A DNA stretch of 5,650 nt from contig CAYRMG010000062.1 in NCBI GenBank assembly GCA_964425585.1, positions 1-5,650 on the forward strand, given 5' to 3'. Numbering within the stretch: position 1 is the first letter of the stretch; each line of letters begins with the position of its first letter. The notes beneath the pieces are model-generated. The model was given only the letters and a program-made list of their open reading frames with translations, ran no database searches and was not told the DNA's origin. This DNA comes from Aquifex sp964425585. GTDB taxonomy: Bacteria; Aquificota; Aquificia; Aquificales; Aquificaceae. Positions 1 through 5,549 of this stretch are shown here, piece after piece. Position numbers and translations under genes: made by a program.

Positions 1-6
1 TATAAT
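1..6 (+). promoter_or_regulatory. Promoter -10 box for the tRNA-Gly / hisZ unit
   Basis: A perfect TATAAT hexamer lies at the very edge of the window, 13 bases before the first base of the mature tRNA. Transcription would start around position 12-14, leaving a short 5' leader for RNase P to remove. The matching -35 element would lie before position 1 and cannot be seen. The surrounding TA repeat (TATAATATATAT) makes the exact register slightly uncertain. Confidence 0.6.
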
Positions 7-19
7 ATATATCTTGTAA

Positions 20-94
20 GCGGGCGTAGCTCAGTGGTAGAGCGGCTGCTTGCCATGCAGCAGGTCGCGGGTTCGAGTCCCGTCGCCCGCTCCA
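20..94 (+). tRNA. tRNA-Gly (anticodon GCC)
   Basis: The full cloverleaf can be folded by eye. The acceptor stem is GCGGGCG (20-26) with CGCCCGC (84-90). The D arm is GCTC/GAGC (29-32, 40-43). The anticodon stem is GCTGC/GCAGC (45-49, 57-61) around the loop TTGCCAT, which puts anticodon GCC at 52-54. The T arm is GCGGG/CCCGT (67-71, 79-83) with the TTCGAGT loop. The discriminator base is T91, as is usual for bacterial tRNA-Gly, and the CCA end (92-94) is encoded in the genome. GCC reads GGC and GGU codons. The G+C-rich stems suit a thermophile. No terminator follows, and hisZ starts 19 bases downstream. Confidence 0.97.
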
Positions 95-113
95 ATAAAA
101 TTAAAATAAACCT

Positions 114-1262
114 ATGAAGCCCTACCTTATATCCGGTGAAAGGTTTTATAGTCTCGGTGAGTCCAACCTTATAAAGAATTTCTTTCTAAAAGCGAGTGAG
201 GTTTTTGAATCCTACGGATACGATTACATAAATCTATCTTACTTTGAACCTTACGAGTATCAGGAGCTTGCCTTCGGTGAGAAAGCAAAAGAAGCAATAA
301 CCTTTAAGGATAGCGGAAGTAAGGAGATTTTTGGTCTCAGGCTTGATTTTACAACACAGGTAATGAGAACCGTTTCAAGTTTCAGGAGTATTCATCTTCC
401 CCAAAAGCTTTACTATTTCGGTAGTTTGTTTTCCTTTGATAAAAAGGGATTTGAAAGGCTCCAGACAGGTGTCGAGCTGATAGGTGTAAAAAAGACGGAT
501 GCGGACGTTGAGGTGATAAACGCTTTAGTGGATTACTTAAAGGAGATAGGTTTAAAAAATTTAAAAGTAATACTTAGCCATGCAAACATAGTAAAGAAAC
601 TGAGCGGTAAAAGGGAAGAAGTTATTAAAAGCTTTTCCGAGAGGAATCTTGAAGAGCTGAGGGGAATTTTAGGAGAAAACTTGTTTGAAGTTTTGAGGAT
701 TTCAAACGAAGAAGAAGTGTTGAGTTCCCTTGATAGGTTTTCACTCAAGGAGGAAAAAGAAGTTCTTATAAAAGTCGGAAATGAGCTAACGAAAATGGGA
801 ATACCCTTTGCCTACGATATATTTGAGGTAAGGGATTTTCCCTACTATACGGGTGTTATTTTTGAAATATACGACCTTGATACTCTCCAAGCTGTTGCGG
901 GAGGGGGAAGATACGACGACCTTTCGGGTCTATTCGGGAGAGATTTTCCCGCAACGGGAGGAGCTGTATACCTTGAGAAGCTAATAGACAATTTACCCAA
1001 AGAGGTTGAAAAAAAGGATTACTTCATTATTGACCGCTCAAAGAAGGGAATAGGAAAAAAGTTAGCGGACATATTGAGAAAATCGGGCAAAAAAGTATCC
1101 GTTGATTTCACGGAAAGAGATATTAAGAAATCTATAAGCTACGCTTTTGGGAAAGGTTTTAGGGAAGTTCTCGTGGTTGATAATGAACATCTCAGGGTAT
1201 TCTCAACACCCGAAGAATGGGTAAACATGACTATAAAGGAATTTCTTGAGTTAATCAAGTAA
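114..1262 (+). CDS. hisZ: ATP phosphoribosyltransferase regulatory subunit HisZ
   Basis: HisZ is a catalytically dead paralogue of histidyl-tRNA synthetase. It forms a complex with the short form of HisG and is needed for the first step of histidine biosynthesis and its feedback inhibition by histidine. The 382 residues keep the class II synthetase fold. They carry the HisZ-type LRLDFTTQVMR segment (75-85) where HisRS has LRPEGT, then QTGVELIG (117-124), YYTGVIFEIYD (244-254) and AGGGRYDDLSGLFG (262-275). The motif 2 loop arginine that HisRS needs for aminoacylation is missing: the segment reads YYFGSLFSFDKKGFERLQ (100-117). A small alpha/beta C-terminal domain (about 302-382) resembles a reduced anticodon-binding domain. 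The ATG at 114 has no clear Shine-Dalgarno sequence. hisG is not in the window, so the partner is inferred. The 3' end overlaps metK by 12 bases tail to tail. Confidence 0.92.
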   Translation: MKPYLISGERFYSLGESNLIKNFFLKASEVFESYGYDYINLSYFEPYEYQELAFGEKAKEAITFKDSGSKEIFGLRLDFTTQVMRTVSSFRSIHLPQKLYYFGSLFSFDKKGFERLQTGVELIGVKKTDADVEVINALVDYLKEIGLKNLKVILSHANIVKKLSGKREEVIKSFSERNLEELRGILGENLFEVLRISNEEEVLSSLDRFSLKEEKEVLIKVGNELTKMGIPFAYDIFEVRDFPYYTGVIFEIYDLDTLQAVAGGGRYDDLSGLFGRDFPATGGAVYLEKLIDNLPKEVEKKDYFIIDRSKKGIGKKLADILRKSGKKVSVDFTERDIKKSISYAFGKGFREVLVVDNEHLRVFSTPEEWVNMTIKEFLELIK

Positions 1263-1270
1263 TTCTTTTA
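1234..1270. terminator. Long imperfect palindrome over the hisZ/metK convergent overlap, candidate bidirectional terminator
   Basis: The arms pair as follows: 1234-1243 with 1261-1270 (ten pairs including one G-T wobble), a T-T mismatch at 1244/1260, then CTTGA (1245-1249) with TCAAG (1255-1259), closing a five-base loop GTTAA. Both stop codons (hisZ 1260-1262, metK complement of 1251-1253) lie inside it. The stem is A/T-rich and neither strand has a classic long U tract after it, so termination is inferred from position and symmetry. It could also affect 3'-end stability of both mRNAs. Confidence 0.5.
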
Positions 1271-2381
1271 GCTTATCAAGGTAGGAAAGTTTTTCCCACG
1301 GAAGGTTTTCCTTACCGAAGTGACCGTAAACGGATGTTTGTCTGTATATGGGCTTTCTCAAATCTAAAAACTCTATAATTTCCGCAGGCTTTAAGGGAAA
1401 TACCCTTTTAATCGCTTCGGTTAACTTTTCTTTATCAATCGTGTTCGTTCCGAATAACTCAATATCAAAAGCCACAGGCTCGGTAAGACCGAAGGCATAA
1501 CCTATCTGGACCAGGCATCTGTCCGCCCATCCGCCCGCTACTATATGCTTTGCAATCATTCTGGCAAGATACGAACCTGAACGGTCGGTTTTTGTAGGAT
1601 CCTTTCCCGAAAAGGCACTTCCGCCAGACAGTCCTATGTCCCCGTATGCATCGGAAACTATCTTTCTCCCGGTAAGTCCGGTATCCGCAACGGGCCCGCC
1701 TATGACAAATCTGCCCGTTGGATTTACCCTGAACAGGGTTTTCTCGTTTATAAATTCTTCGGGAATTTCTTTCTTTAAAATTTCCTCAATAATCATTTCT
1801 CTTAAATTGTTGAGCGATATGTCGGGGTCGTGGTGTACGTAAGCTATTGCACTTTGAATATAAGAGGGTTTACCGTCTTCGTAAATCATAGCTATCAGAA
1901 CCTTACCGTCCGGTCTGAGGAAAGGAAACTTTCCTATTTTTCTGTATTCGGAGATTCTCTTTGATATCTTGTGAGCAAGGGTGATAGGCCAAGGCATAAG
2001 GTTGGGGGCTTCCTTTGTGGCATATCCCACAACTATTGCTGTATCTCCCGCACCTTCCGATGATATGCCGAGGGCTATTTCGGGACTTTGTTCATCAATG
2101 GACTGGATAACCGCGCATGTGTCCGCGTCAAAACCGAGTTCGGGGCGCGTATATCCGATATCCTTTATAACGTTTCTAACAATGCGGGGAATATCAACGT
2201 AGCTTTCCGTGGACAGTTCTCCTCCGACCATAACGAGTCCCGTTGTGACCATTATTTCAAGGGATACCTTACTGAAGGGGTCCTTCTTTATAAATTCATC
2301 AAGAAGAGCATCCGCTATTTGGTCCGCTACTTTATCTGGGTGTCCTTCTGTAGGTGATTCAGCCATTCTAAGGGTATACAT
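1251..2381 (-). CDS. metK: S-adenosylmethionine synthetase (methionine adenosyltransferase)
   Basis: The enzyme makes S-adenosylmethionine from methionine and ATP in the cytosol. At 376 residues it is close to the usual length, and it is colinear with the bacterial MetK family as I recall the E. coli protein. It has GHPDK (13-17), GFDADTCAV (83-91), EQSPEI (97-102), GAGD (110-113), RPDGK (156-160), PTGRFVIGGP (221-230), DTGLTGRK (233-240), FSGKDPTKTDRS (257-268), and the C-terminal YGHFGKENLPWEK. Catalytic equivalents are present: His14, Asp113, Lys148, Asp233, Arg239/Lys240, Lys260 and Asp266. Two signature segments deviate: GAGDTA replaces GAGDQG, and GGSAFSGKD replaces GGGAFSGKD. The ATG at 2381 is used here. 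A second ATG five codons in (2366) is a real alternative, since a TATAAT box sits only seven bases before the first ATG. No Shine-Dalgarno sequence is visible for either. It probably also reads through from the IclR gene 23 bases upstream. Confidence 0.96.
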   Translation of the reverse strand: MYTLRMAESPTEGHPDKVADQIADALLDEFIKKDPFSKVSLEIMVTTGLVMVGGELSTESYVDIPRIVRNVIKDIGYTRPELGFDADTCAVIQSIDEQSPEIALGISSEGAGDTAIVVGYATKEAPNLMPWPITLAHKISKRISEYRKIGKFPFLRPDGKVLIAMIYEDGKPSYIQSAIAYVHHDPDISLNNLREMIIEEILKKEIPEEFINEKTLFRVNPTGRFVIGGPVADTGLTGRKIVSDAYGDIGLSGGSAFSGKDPTKTDRSGSYLARMIAKHIVAGGWADRCLVQIGYAFGLTEPVAFDIELFGTNTIDKEKLTEAIKRVFPLKPAEIIEFLDLRKPIYRQTSVYGHFGKENLPWEKLSYLDKLKELLD

Positions 2382-2388
2382 TTAGAAA

Positions 2389-2414
2389 ATTATAGTATAT
2401 ATACTTAGTCCCAA
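2389..2414 (-). promoter_or_regulatory. Candidate promoter directly in front of metK
   Basis: On the minus strand a perfect TATAAT (complement of 2389-2394) lies between the IclR gene and metK. A partial -35 match TTGGGA (complement of 2409-2414) lies 14 bases further upstream, which is shorter than ideal. It overlaps the last codons of the regulator gene. Transcription would start about at 2381-2383, so the message would be leaderless at the first metK ATG, or have a leader of about 15 bases if the ATG at 2366 is used. Confidence 0.4.
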
Positions 2415-3064
2415 TAACCCAGCTTAAGGGAAAGCTCAAGGGCAACTTCTTTTAAGAGGGGGTCTATCTCATTTTTTAATCTGTCAAGTGATAACCTGTA
2501 TATGGGAGCAAGAACCTCTATAGCACCTATGGGCTTCCCGAGGTAATCCCTTACGATACAAGCTCCTCCCGAGAGTTCCGTTTCGGTGCTGTATTCGTAA
2601 TCAAATATGAAACCGCTTTCTCCGAGAACAGCTCTCCTTAAGGCTTTTGCGGAAGCGGTTGATGCGTCAAGTGTAAAGCGTTTTCCGAGTCTTGATTTTA
2701 CCTTTACAGGTTTAATCGTTTCCTCTTCTGCAACGTAAACGATATACTCTCTTTTATCATCAAGAACCGCAAGGTTAACCGTTTCATTCAATTGAAATCT
2801 AAGGTTTTTCAAAACAGGTTCCGAGAGCTTTATGAAGGAGTTTTTCTGAGTAAATCCGTATCCGAGTCTGATAGCGTTTGCGGAAAGCTTATACTTTTCC
2901 GTTTCTTCGTCTTTTTCAACAAGTCCGTGCTCCTCAAAAGTTATGAGAGCCCTGAACACGTTATTCTTGCTGAGATTTAGCTTCTGACTTATTTCCGTAA
3001 CGCCGGCCTCTCCCTTTTCCATCAAGTATTCAAGCACCTTAAAGGCTTTCTCAAGTGTCCGCAT
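2405..3064 (-). CDS. IclR-family transcriptional regulator, short effector domain
   Basis: This is a DNA-binding regulator of 219 residues from ATG 3064. The N-terminus (MRTLEKAFKVLEYL) and winged helix-turn-helix (about 22-55, TEISQKLNLSKNNVFRALITFEEHGLVEKD) are typical of IclR. The C-terminal ligand-binding domain shows RLGKRFTLDASTASAKALRR (125-144), matching the family's G-x-x-x-x-L-x-A-T-A-x-x-K-A-L pattern, and GGACIVRDYLGKPIGAIEVLAP (166-187). Only about 20 residues separate these two landmarks, roughly half the usual spacing, so part of the effector domain is missing. The family is normally near 250 residues. An upstream TTG at 3085 would add seven residues, but it lies upstream of the start expected from the best -10 box, so ATG 3064 is preferred. 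No Shine-Dalgarno sequence is visible. It is divergent from icd and upstream of metK, which makes both candidate targets, along with its own gene. The ligand is unknown. Confidence 0.88.
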   Translation of the reverse strand: MRTLEKAFKVLEYLMEKGEAGVTEISQKLNLSKNNVFRALITFEEHGLVEKDEETEKYKLSANAIRLGYGFTQKNSFIKLSEPVLKNLRFQLNETVNLAVLDDKREYIVYVAEEETIKPVKVKSRLGKRFTLDASTASAKALRRAVLGESGFIFDYEYSTETELSGGACIVRDYLGKPIGAIEVLAPIYRLSLDRLKNEIDPLLKEVALELSLKLGYWD

Positions 3065-3088
3065 AAAAAGGATTTTAATACGCAAGTA

Positions 3089-3117
3089 TTTATAACAGTT
3101 TTAACATTTTGTTTTAA
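3089..3117 (-). promoter_or_regulatory. Candidate promoter of the IclR-family gene
   Basis: On the minus strand TATAAA (complement of 3089-3094) lies 17 bases from TTAAAA (complement of 3112-3117), a four-of-six -35 match. The start of transcription would be near 3082, giving a leader of about 18 bases to ATG 3064. The region is A/T-rich, so chance matches are likely, but spacing and position fit. A second TATTAA near 3080 is a weaker alternative. Confidence 0.4.
3103..3113. promoter_or_regulatory. Small palindrome between divergent promoters, possible IclR operator
   Basis: AACA-TTT-TGTT is a perfect 4+3+4 inverted repeat, flanked on both sides by TT-rich bases that extend the symmetry only loosely. 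It falls between the -10 and -35 boxes of the regulator's promoter and about ten bases upstream of the icd -35 box. IclR proteins typically bind short palindromes in such divergent regions. The repeat is short and in an A/T-rich setting, so the assignment is tentative. Confidence 0.25.
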
Positions 3118-3122
3118 AAATC

Positions 3123-3151
3123 TTGACAGGCCTTAAGCTTCCTATTAAAAT
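3123..3151 (+). promoter_or_regulatory. Promoter of icd
   Basis: A consensus -35 TTGACA (3123-3128) is followed by exactly 17 bases and a five-of-six -10 box TAAAAT (3146-3151). Transcription would start near 3158, leaving a 5' leader of about 20 bases that includes the strong ribosome binding site. It is the best sigma-70-type promoter in the window. The spacer holds three 6-base palindromes (AGGCCT, CTTAAG, AAGCTT), of which the last two overlap. No function can be assigned to them. Confidence 0.75.
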
Positions 3152-3167
3152 TACCAATTAACTTTTC

Positions 3168-3173
3168 GGAGGT
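3168..3173 (+). promoter_or_regulatory. Strong ribosome binding site of icd
   Basis: GGAGGT lies five bases before ATG 3179 and fixes the icd start. It contrasts with hisZ, metK and the regulator gene, which have no recognisable Shine-Dalgarno sequence, and suggests high expression of icd. Confidence 0.85.
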
Positions 3174-3178
3174 AGGGT

Positions 3179-4459
3179 ATGAATAAAACAGCGTTTGATA
3201 ACGTTTTTTACTGGGAAGGAAAGGCAAGAATCCCCCAGCAGGGAGAATTTATAAAGCTGAGGGAAGATAAAACCCTTGAAGTGCCCGACAATCCTATAAT
3301 TCCTTTTATAGAAGGGGACGGAATAGGTCCCGAAATAACGGAAGCTATGCTCCTTATAGTTAATACCGCTGTTGATAAAACCTACAACGGTTCTAAGAAA
3401 ATATATTGGGTTGAACTTCTCGCAGGAGACAAGGCGGAAGAAAAAACGGGAGAAAGATTACCTCAGGAAACGCTTGATATTCTAAAGGAATCCATAGTGG
3501 GTATTAAGGGACCCCTCGGAACGCCCGTAGGTAAGGGAGTTCGTTCTATAAATTCAGCACTCAGAAGAGCTTTTGATTACTACTCTGCGGTTAGACCCGT
3601 TTACTGGATGGGACAAGCTACTCCCATACCCGAACCCGAAAGGGTAGACCTGGTTGTATTTAGGGAAAACACGGACGACGTGTATGCGGGTATAGAGTTC
3701 TTTTCCGGAACACCGGAAGCCCAAAAAATGAGAGAGTTCCTCATAAAGGAAATGGGTGCAAAGGAAGAGAACTTCCCCGAAGACGTCGGTATTACCGTAA
3801 AGCCCATGAGCGAGTTTAAAACAAAGAGACACGTAAGGAAAGCTCTTAGGTATGCCCTGGAGAACGGAAAGAAGGTTGTAGCTGTAATAGGAAAAGGAAA
3901 CATCATGAAAGCAACGGAAGGAGCTTTTATAAACTGGGCTTTTGAAGTAGCGGAAGAACCCGAATTTAAAGGAAAAGTGCTCACAGACCCCGAAGCGGAA
4001 CCCTCAGACGGCCAGGTAAAGCTTGTAAAGGTTATCACCGACCAGATGTTAATGCAACTTGTTTTAAGACCCGAAGCCTACGACGTTATAATAGCTCAAA
4101 ATTTAAATGGGGATTACGTTTCCGACCTTGCGGCCTCTCTCATAGGCGGTCCCGGTTTTGTGCCCAGCGGGAACATAGGAGACGGGTATGCTCTTTTTGA
4201 GAGCACTCACGGAACAGCCTGGGACATAGCGGGTAAAGGAATAGCTAATCCTTTATCCCTAACCCTTTCGGGAGCTATGATGCTTGAATATATGGGATGG
4301 AAAGAAGCAGCCGAGAAGATTTACGAAGCTGTAAGAAAAACACTTGCAGAACACATAGGAACACCAGACATCGCAAACGGCTTCAGGAAGCAAGGTATAG
4401 AGGCTAAGGAAGTAGGAACGATGGAATTTGCCCAGGAAATAGCGAGTAGGATAGAGTGA
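3179..4459 (+). CDS. icd: Isocitrate dehydrogenase, predicted NAD(H)-dependent
   Basis: The enzyme interconverts isocitrate and 2-oxoglutarate + CO2. At 426 residues it aligns with E. coli Icd nearly without gaps in the parts checked. Isocitrate and metal ligands are all present: Ser123, Asn125, Arg129, Arg139, Arg162 (FREN), Tyr169, Lys239 (GKGNIMK), Asp288, Asp312 and Asp316 (NLNGDYVSD). N-terminal EGDGIGPEI is at 45-53. Ser123 matches the serine phosphorylated by AceK in E. coli. The cofactor pocket is not of the NADP type. HGTAWDIAGKGIANP (344-358) has Asp349, Ile350 and Ala356 where E. coli has Lys344, Tyr345 and Val351. Pro396 and Asn400 replace Tyr391 and Arg395. Asp at the first of these positions is the classic NAD determinant of this family. 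In an autotroph with a reductive TCA cycle it would work toward isocitrate. Start is fixed by the GGAGGT site. It may be controlled by the divergent IclR-type regulator. Confidence 0.96.
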   Translation: MNKTAFDNVFYWEGKARIPQQGEFIKLREDKTLEVPDNPIIPFIEGDGIGPEITEAMLLIVNTAVDKTYNGSKKIYWVELLAGDKAEEKTGERLPQETLDILKESIVGIKGPLGTPVGKGVRSINSALRRAFDYYSAVRPVYWMGQATPIPEPERVDLVVFRENTDDVYAGIEFFSGTPEAQKMREFLIKEMGAKEENFPEDVGITVKPMSEFKTKRHVRKALRYALENGKKVVAVIGKGNIMKATEGAFINWAFEVAEEPEFKGKVLTDPEAEPSDGQVKLVKVITDQMLMQLVLRPEAYDVIIAQNLNGDYVSDLAASLIGGPGFVPSGNIGDGYALFESTHGTAWDIAGKGIANPLSLTLSGAMMLEYMGWKEAAEKIYEAVRKTLAEHIGTPDIANGFRKQGIEAKEVGTMEFAQEIASRIE

Positions 4460-4505
4460 TTTTCTTTTTTTCTTTTAAAAATTTTCTTATCCGAAGAATT
4501 AAATT
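4460..4505 (+). other. T-rich spacer after icd
   Basis: This 46-base gap holds a pyrimidine-rich run (about 4460-4487) but no compact hairpin. The only pairing seen is GGATA (4449-4453) with TATCC (4488-4492), which would enclose a loop of over 30 bases. No promoter boxes are convincing. Either icd transcripts end here by a factor-dependent route, or they run on into the next gene. Confidence 0.4.
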
Positions 4506-5120
4506 ATGGGTATGAAAGTAAAGGAAAAAAGTGCACTTTCTTCTGAAGAGAGAAGAAAGCTGCTCAAAGTTCTCACCTACGAGAAGGTAAACGGTAAACC
4601 CGTATACTACAGGGATTACAGAAAGGTTCTGAAGGGTGAACTCCCGCCGGAGGCGGTAATGGGAAGCAGTGAACTTCGGGCGGTTATAATTGCGATAATA
4701 CTAAAGTATTTATTTAAAACTTTACCCGATGATTACATAATCTTGACTAATGAACTCGGATTTATTTATGCACCTAAAAGCTTCAGGAGCCTGGACATTG
4801 CGGTATATAAGAAAAGAGATTTATTAAAACCCCAGGATAAGTATACTAAGAAAACACCTATAGTGGTTATTGAAATAGATACAAAGGCAGACCTGTCCAG
4901 ATACATTGGTCTTGAAGAATACATTTACGAAAAAACCCAAGGCCTTTTAGATGCAGGTGTTCAGAAAGTAATCTGGTATATAACAAAAGTTAAAAAAGTT
5001 CTTGTTGCCCAGAGGCAAAGAGATTGGATAACTAAGGATTGGGATAGTGATGTTGAAGTATTAGAGGGTGTGAAATTAAACTTGGAAAAGCTTTTAAGAG
5101 AAGAGGGAGTAGAAATTTAA
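4506..5120 (+). CDS. Uma2/DUF820-family putative PD-(D/E)xK endonuclease
   Basis: The 204-residue protein resembles the Uma2 (DUF820) family, which is predicted to have a PD-(D/E)xK nuclease fold but has no settled biological role. Visible marks are the family-like helix MGSSELRAVIIAIILKYLF (52-70), ELGFIYAP (83-90), the core strand SLDIAV with Asp97 (95-100), and IVVIEIDTKADL (119-130), where Glu123, Asp125 and Lys127 can form the acidic-x-Lys end of the active site. Then comes GVQKVIWYI (151-159), the strand seen near the end of such domains. The N-terminus is rich in charge (KEKSALSSEERRKLLK). No signal peptide or clear transmembrane segment is seen. ATG 4506 is used here; the ATG at 4512 is equally likely because it aligns with the start of the related gene at 5598. 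Neither has a good Shine-Dalgarno sequence. It is followed 12 bases later by an OsmC-like gene, likely in one transcript. Confidence 0.75.
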   Translation: MGMKVKEKSALSSEERRKLLKVLTYEKVNGKPVYYRDYRKVLKGELPPEAVMGSSELRAVIIAIILKYLFKTLPDDYIILTNELGFIYAPKSFRSLDIAVYKKRDLLKPQDKYTKKTPIVVIEIDTKADLSRYIGLEEYIYEKTQGLLDAGVQKVIWYITKVKKVLVAQRQRDWITKDWDSDVEVLEGVKLNLEKLLREEGVEI

Positions 5121-5128
5121 AGGAGGTG
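5121..5128 (+). promoter_or_regulatory. Near-perfect ribosome binding site of the OsmC-like gene
   Basis: AGGAGGTG immediately follows the stop codon of the Uma2 gene and sits with its GGAGG core six bases before ATG 5133. It fixes the start and should give efficient independent initiation within a shared message. Confidence 0.85.
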
Positions 5129-5132
5129 CTTC

Positions 5133-5549
5133 ATGAAGGTAAAAGTTAAGCAAAAGGAAGACTTTCACTTTATAGGGATAGGTCCTGCGGGAAGGGAAGT
5201 TCCTATTGATGCTGCGGACTATGTCGGCGGAAAAGGAAGGGGAATAAGACCACCGGAACTCCTCTTTCATTCAGTAGCAGGATGTGTGGGAATACACCTC
5301 TACGAAGCTCTTCACAAGGAAGGGAAACACGTAGAGGACATAGAGATTGAAACGGATGCGGAAAGAATTACCGACAGATATCCGAAGGTTTTTACAAAGA
5401 TATACCTTTTCGTAAAAGTGAAGGGTGATGTTACGGAGAAAGATGTAAAGGATGCTCTTGAAAAGGTAATCTACAACCCCGGAACGTGTTCAATAGCCTA
5501 CATGGTGAACCAAGTTGCACCTATAGAGTATAAAGTTGAAATTCTGTAA
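5133..5549 (+). CDS. OsmC/Ohr-family protein (putative thiol-dependent peroxidase)
   Basis: Proteins of this family are small, dimeric cytosolic enzymes. The characterised members (OsmC, Ohr) reduce organic hydroperoxides with a pair of cysteines. This one has 138 residues, the normal length. The first cysteine, Cys51, lies in the core helix PPELLFHSVAGCVGIHLYEAL (40-60), preceded by the conserved Glu42. The second, Cys119, lies in NPGTCSIAYMV (115-125). Both are therefore present, and peroxidase activity is plausible. The sequence looks more like the broad OsmC-like (YhfA-type) branch than true Ohr, so the substrate is uncertain. It lies 12 bases after the Uma2 gene with a strong ribosome binding site, and is followed by a hairpin and a second Uma2-like gene. 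An oxidative stress role would fit a micro-aerobic thermophile but is not shown by the sequence. Confidence 0.88.
   Translation: MKVKVKQKEDFHFIGIGPAGREVPIDAADYVGGKGRGIRPPELLFHSVAGCVGIHLYEALHKEGKHVEDIEIETDAERITDRYPKVFTKIYLFVKVKGDVTEKDVKDALEKVIYNPGTCSIAYMVNQVAPIEYKVEIL

Noticed and set aside
45..61. tRNA-Ala reading from the TGC seen in the anticodon arm
   Set aside because: With the stem GCTGC/GCAGC correctly paired, the seven-base loop is TTGCCAT and the anticodon is GCC (Gly). The discriminator T also fits Gly.
114..1262. A second histidyl-tRNA synthetase (hisS)
   Set aside because: The motif 2 arginine and the RPEGT histidine-binding segment are absent, and the LR-x-DFT-x-QV and GVELIG segments are those of HisZ.
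1636..2357. Open frames on the plus strand opposite metK
   Set aside because: They mirror conserved metK coding sequence, show no domain-like patterns and have no initiation signals.
3065..3085. TTG start giving seven extra residues on the IclR-type protein
   Set aside because: It lies upstream of the start predicted by the best -10 box, has no Shine-Dalgarno sequence, and the family normally begins close to the RTLEKAFKVLEYL segment.
3554..4038. Open frames on the minus strand inside icd
   Set aside because: They lie opposite a clear full-length enzyme gene, have no ribosome binding sites and encode Ser/Phe-rich sequence typical of antisense frames.
4449..4492. Intrinsic terminator after icd
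   Set aside because: The T-rich run lacks a compact G+C stem before it. The only pairing (GGATA/TATCC) closes a loop of more than 30 bases.
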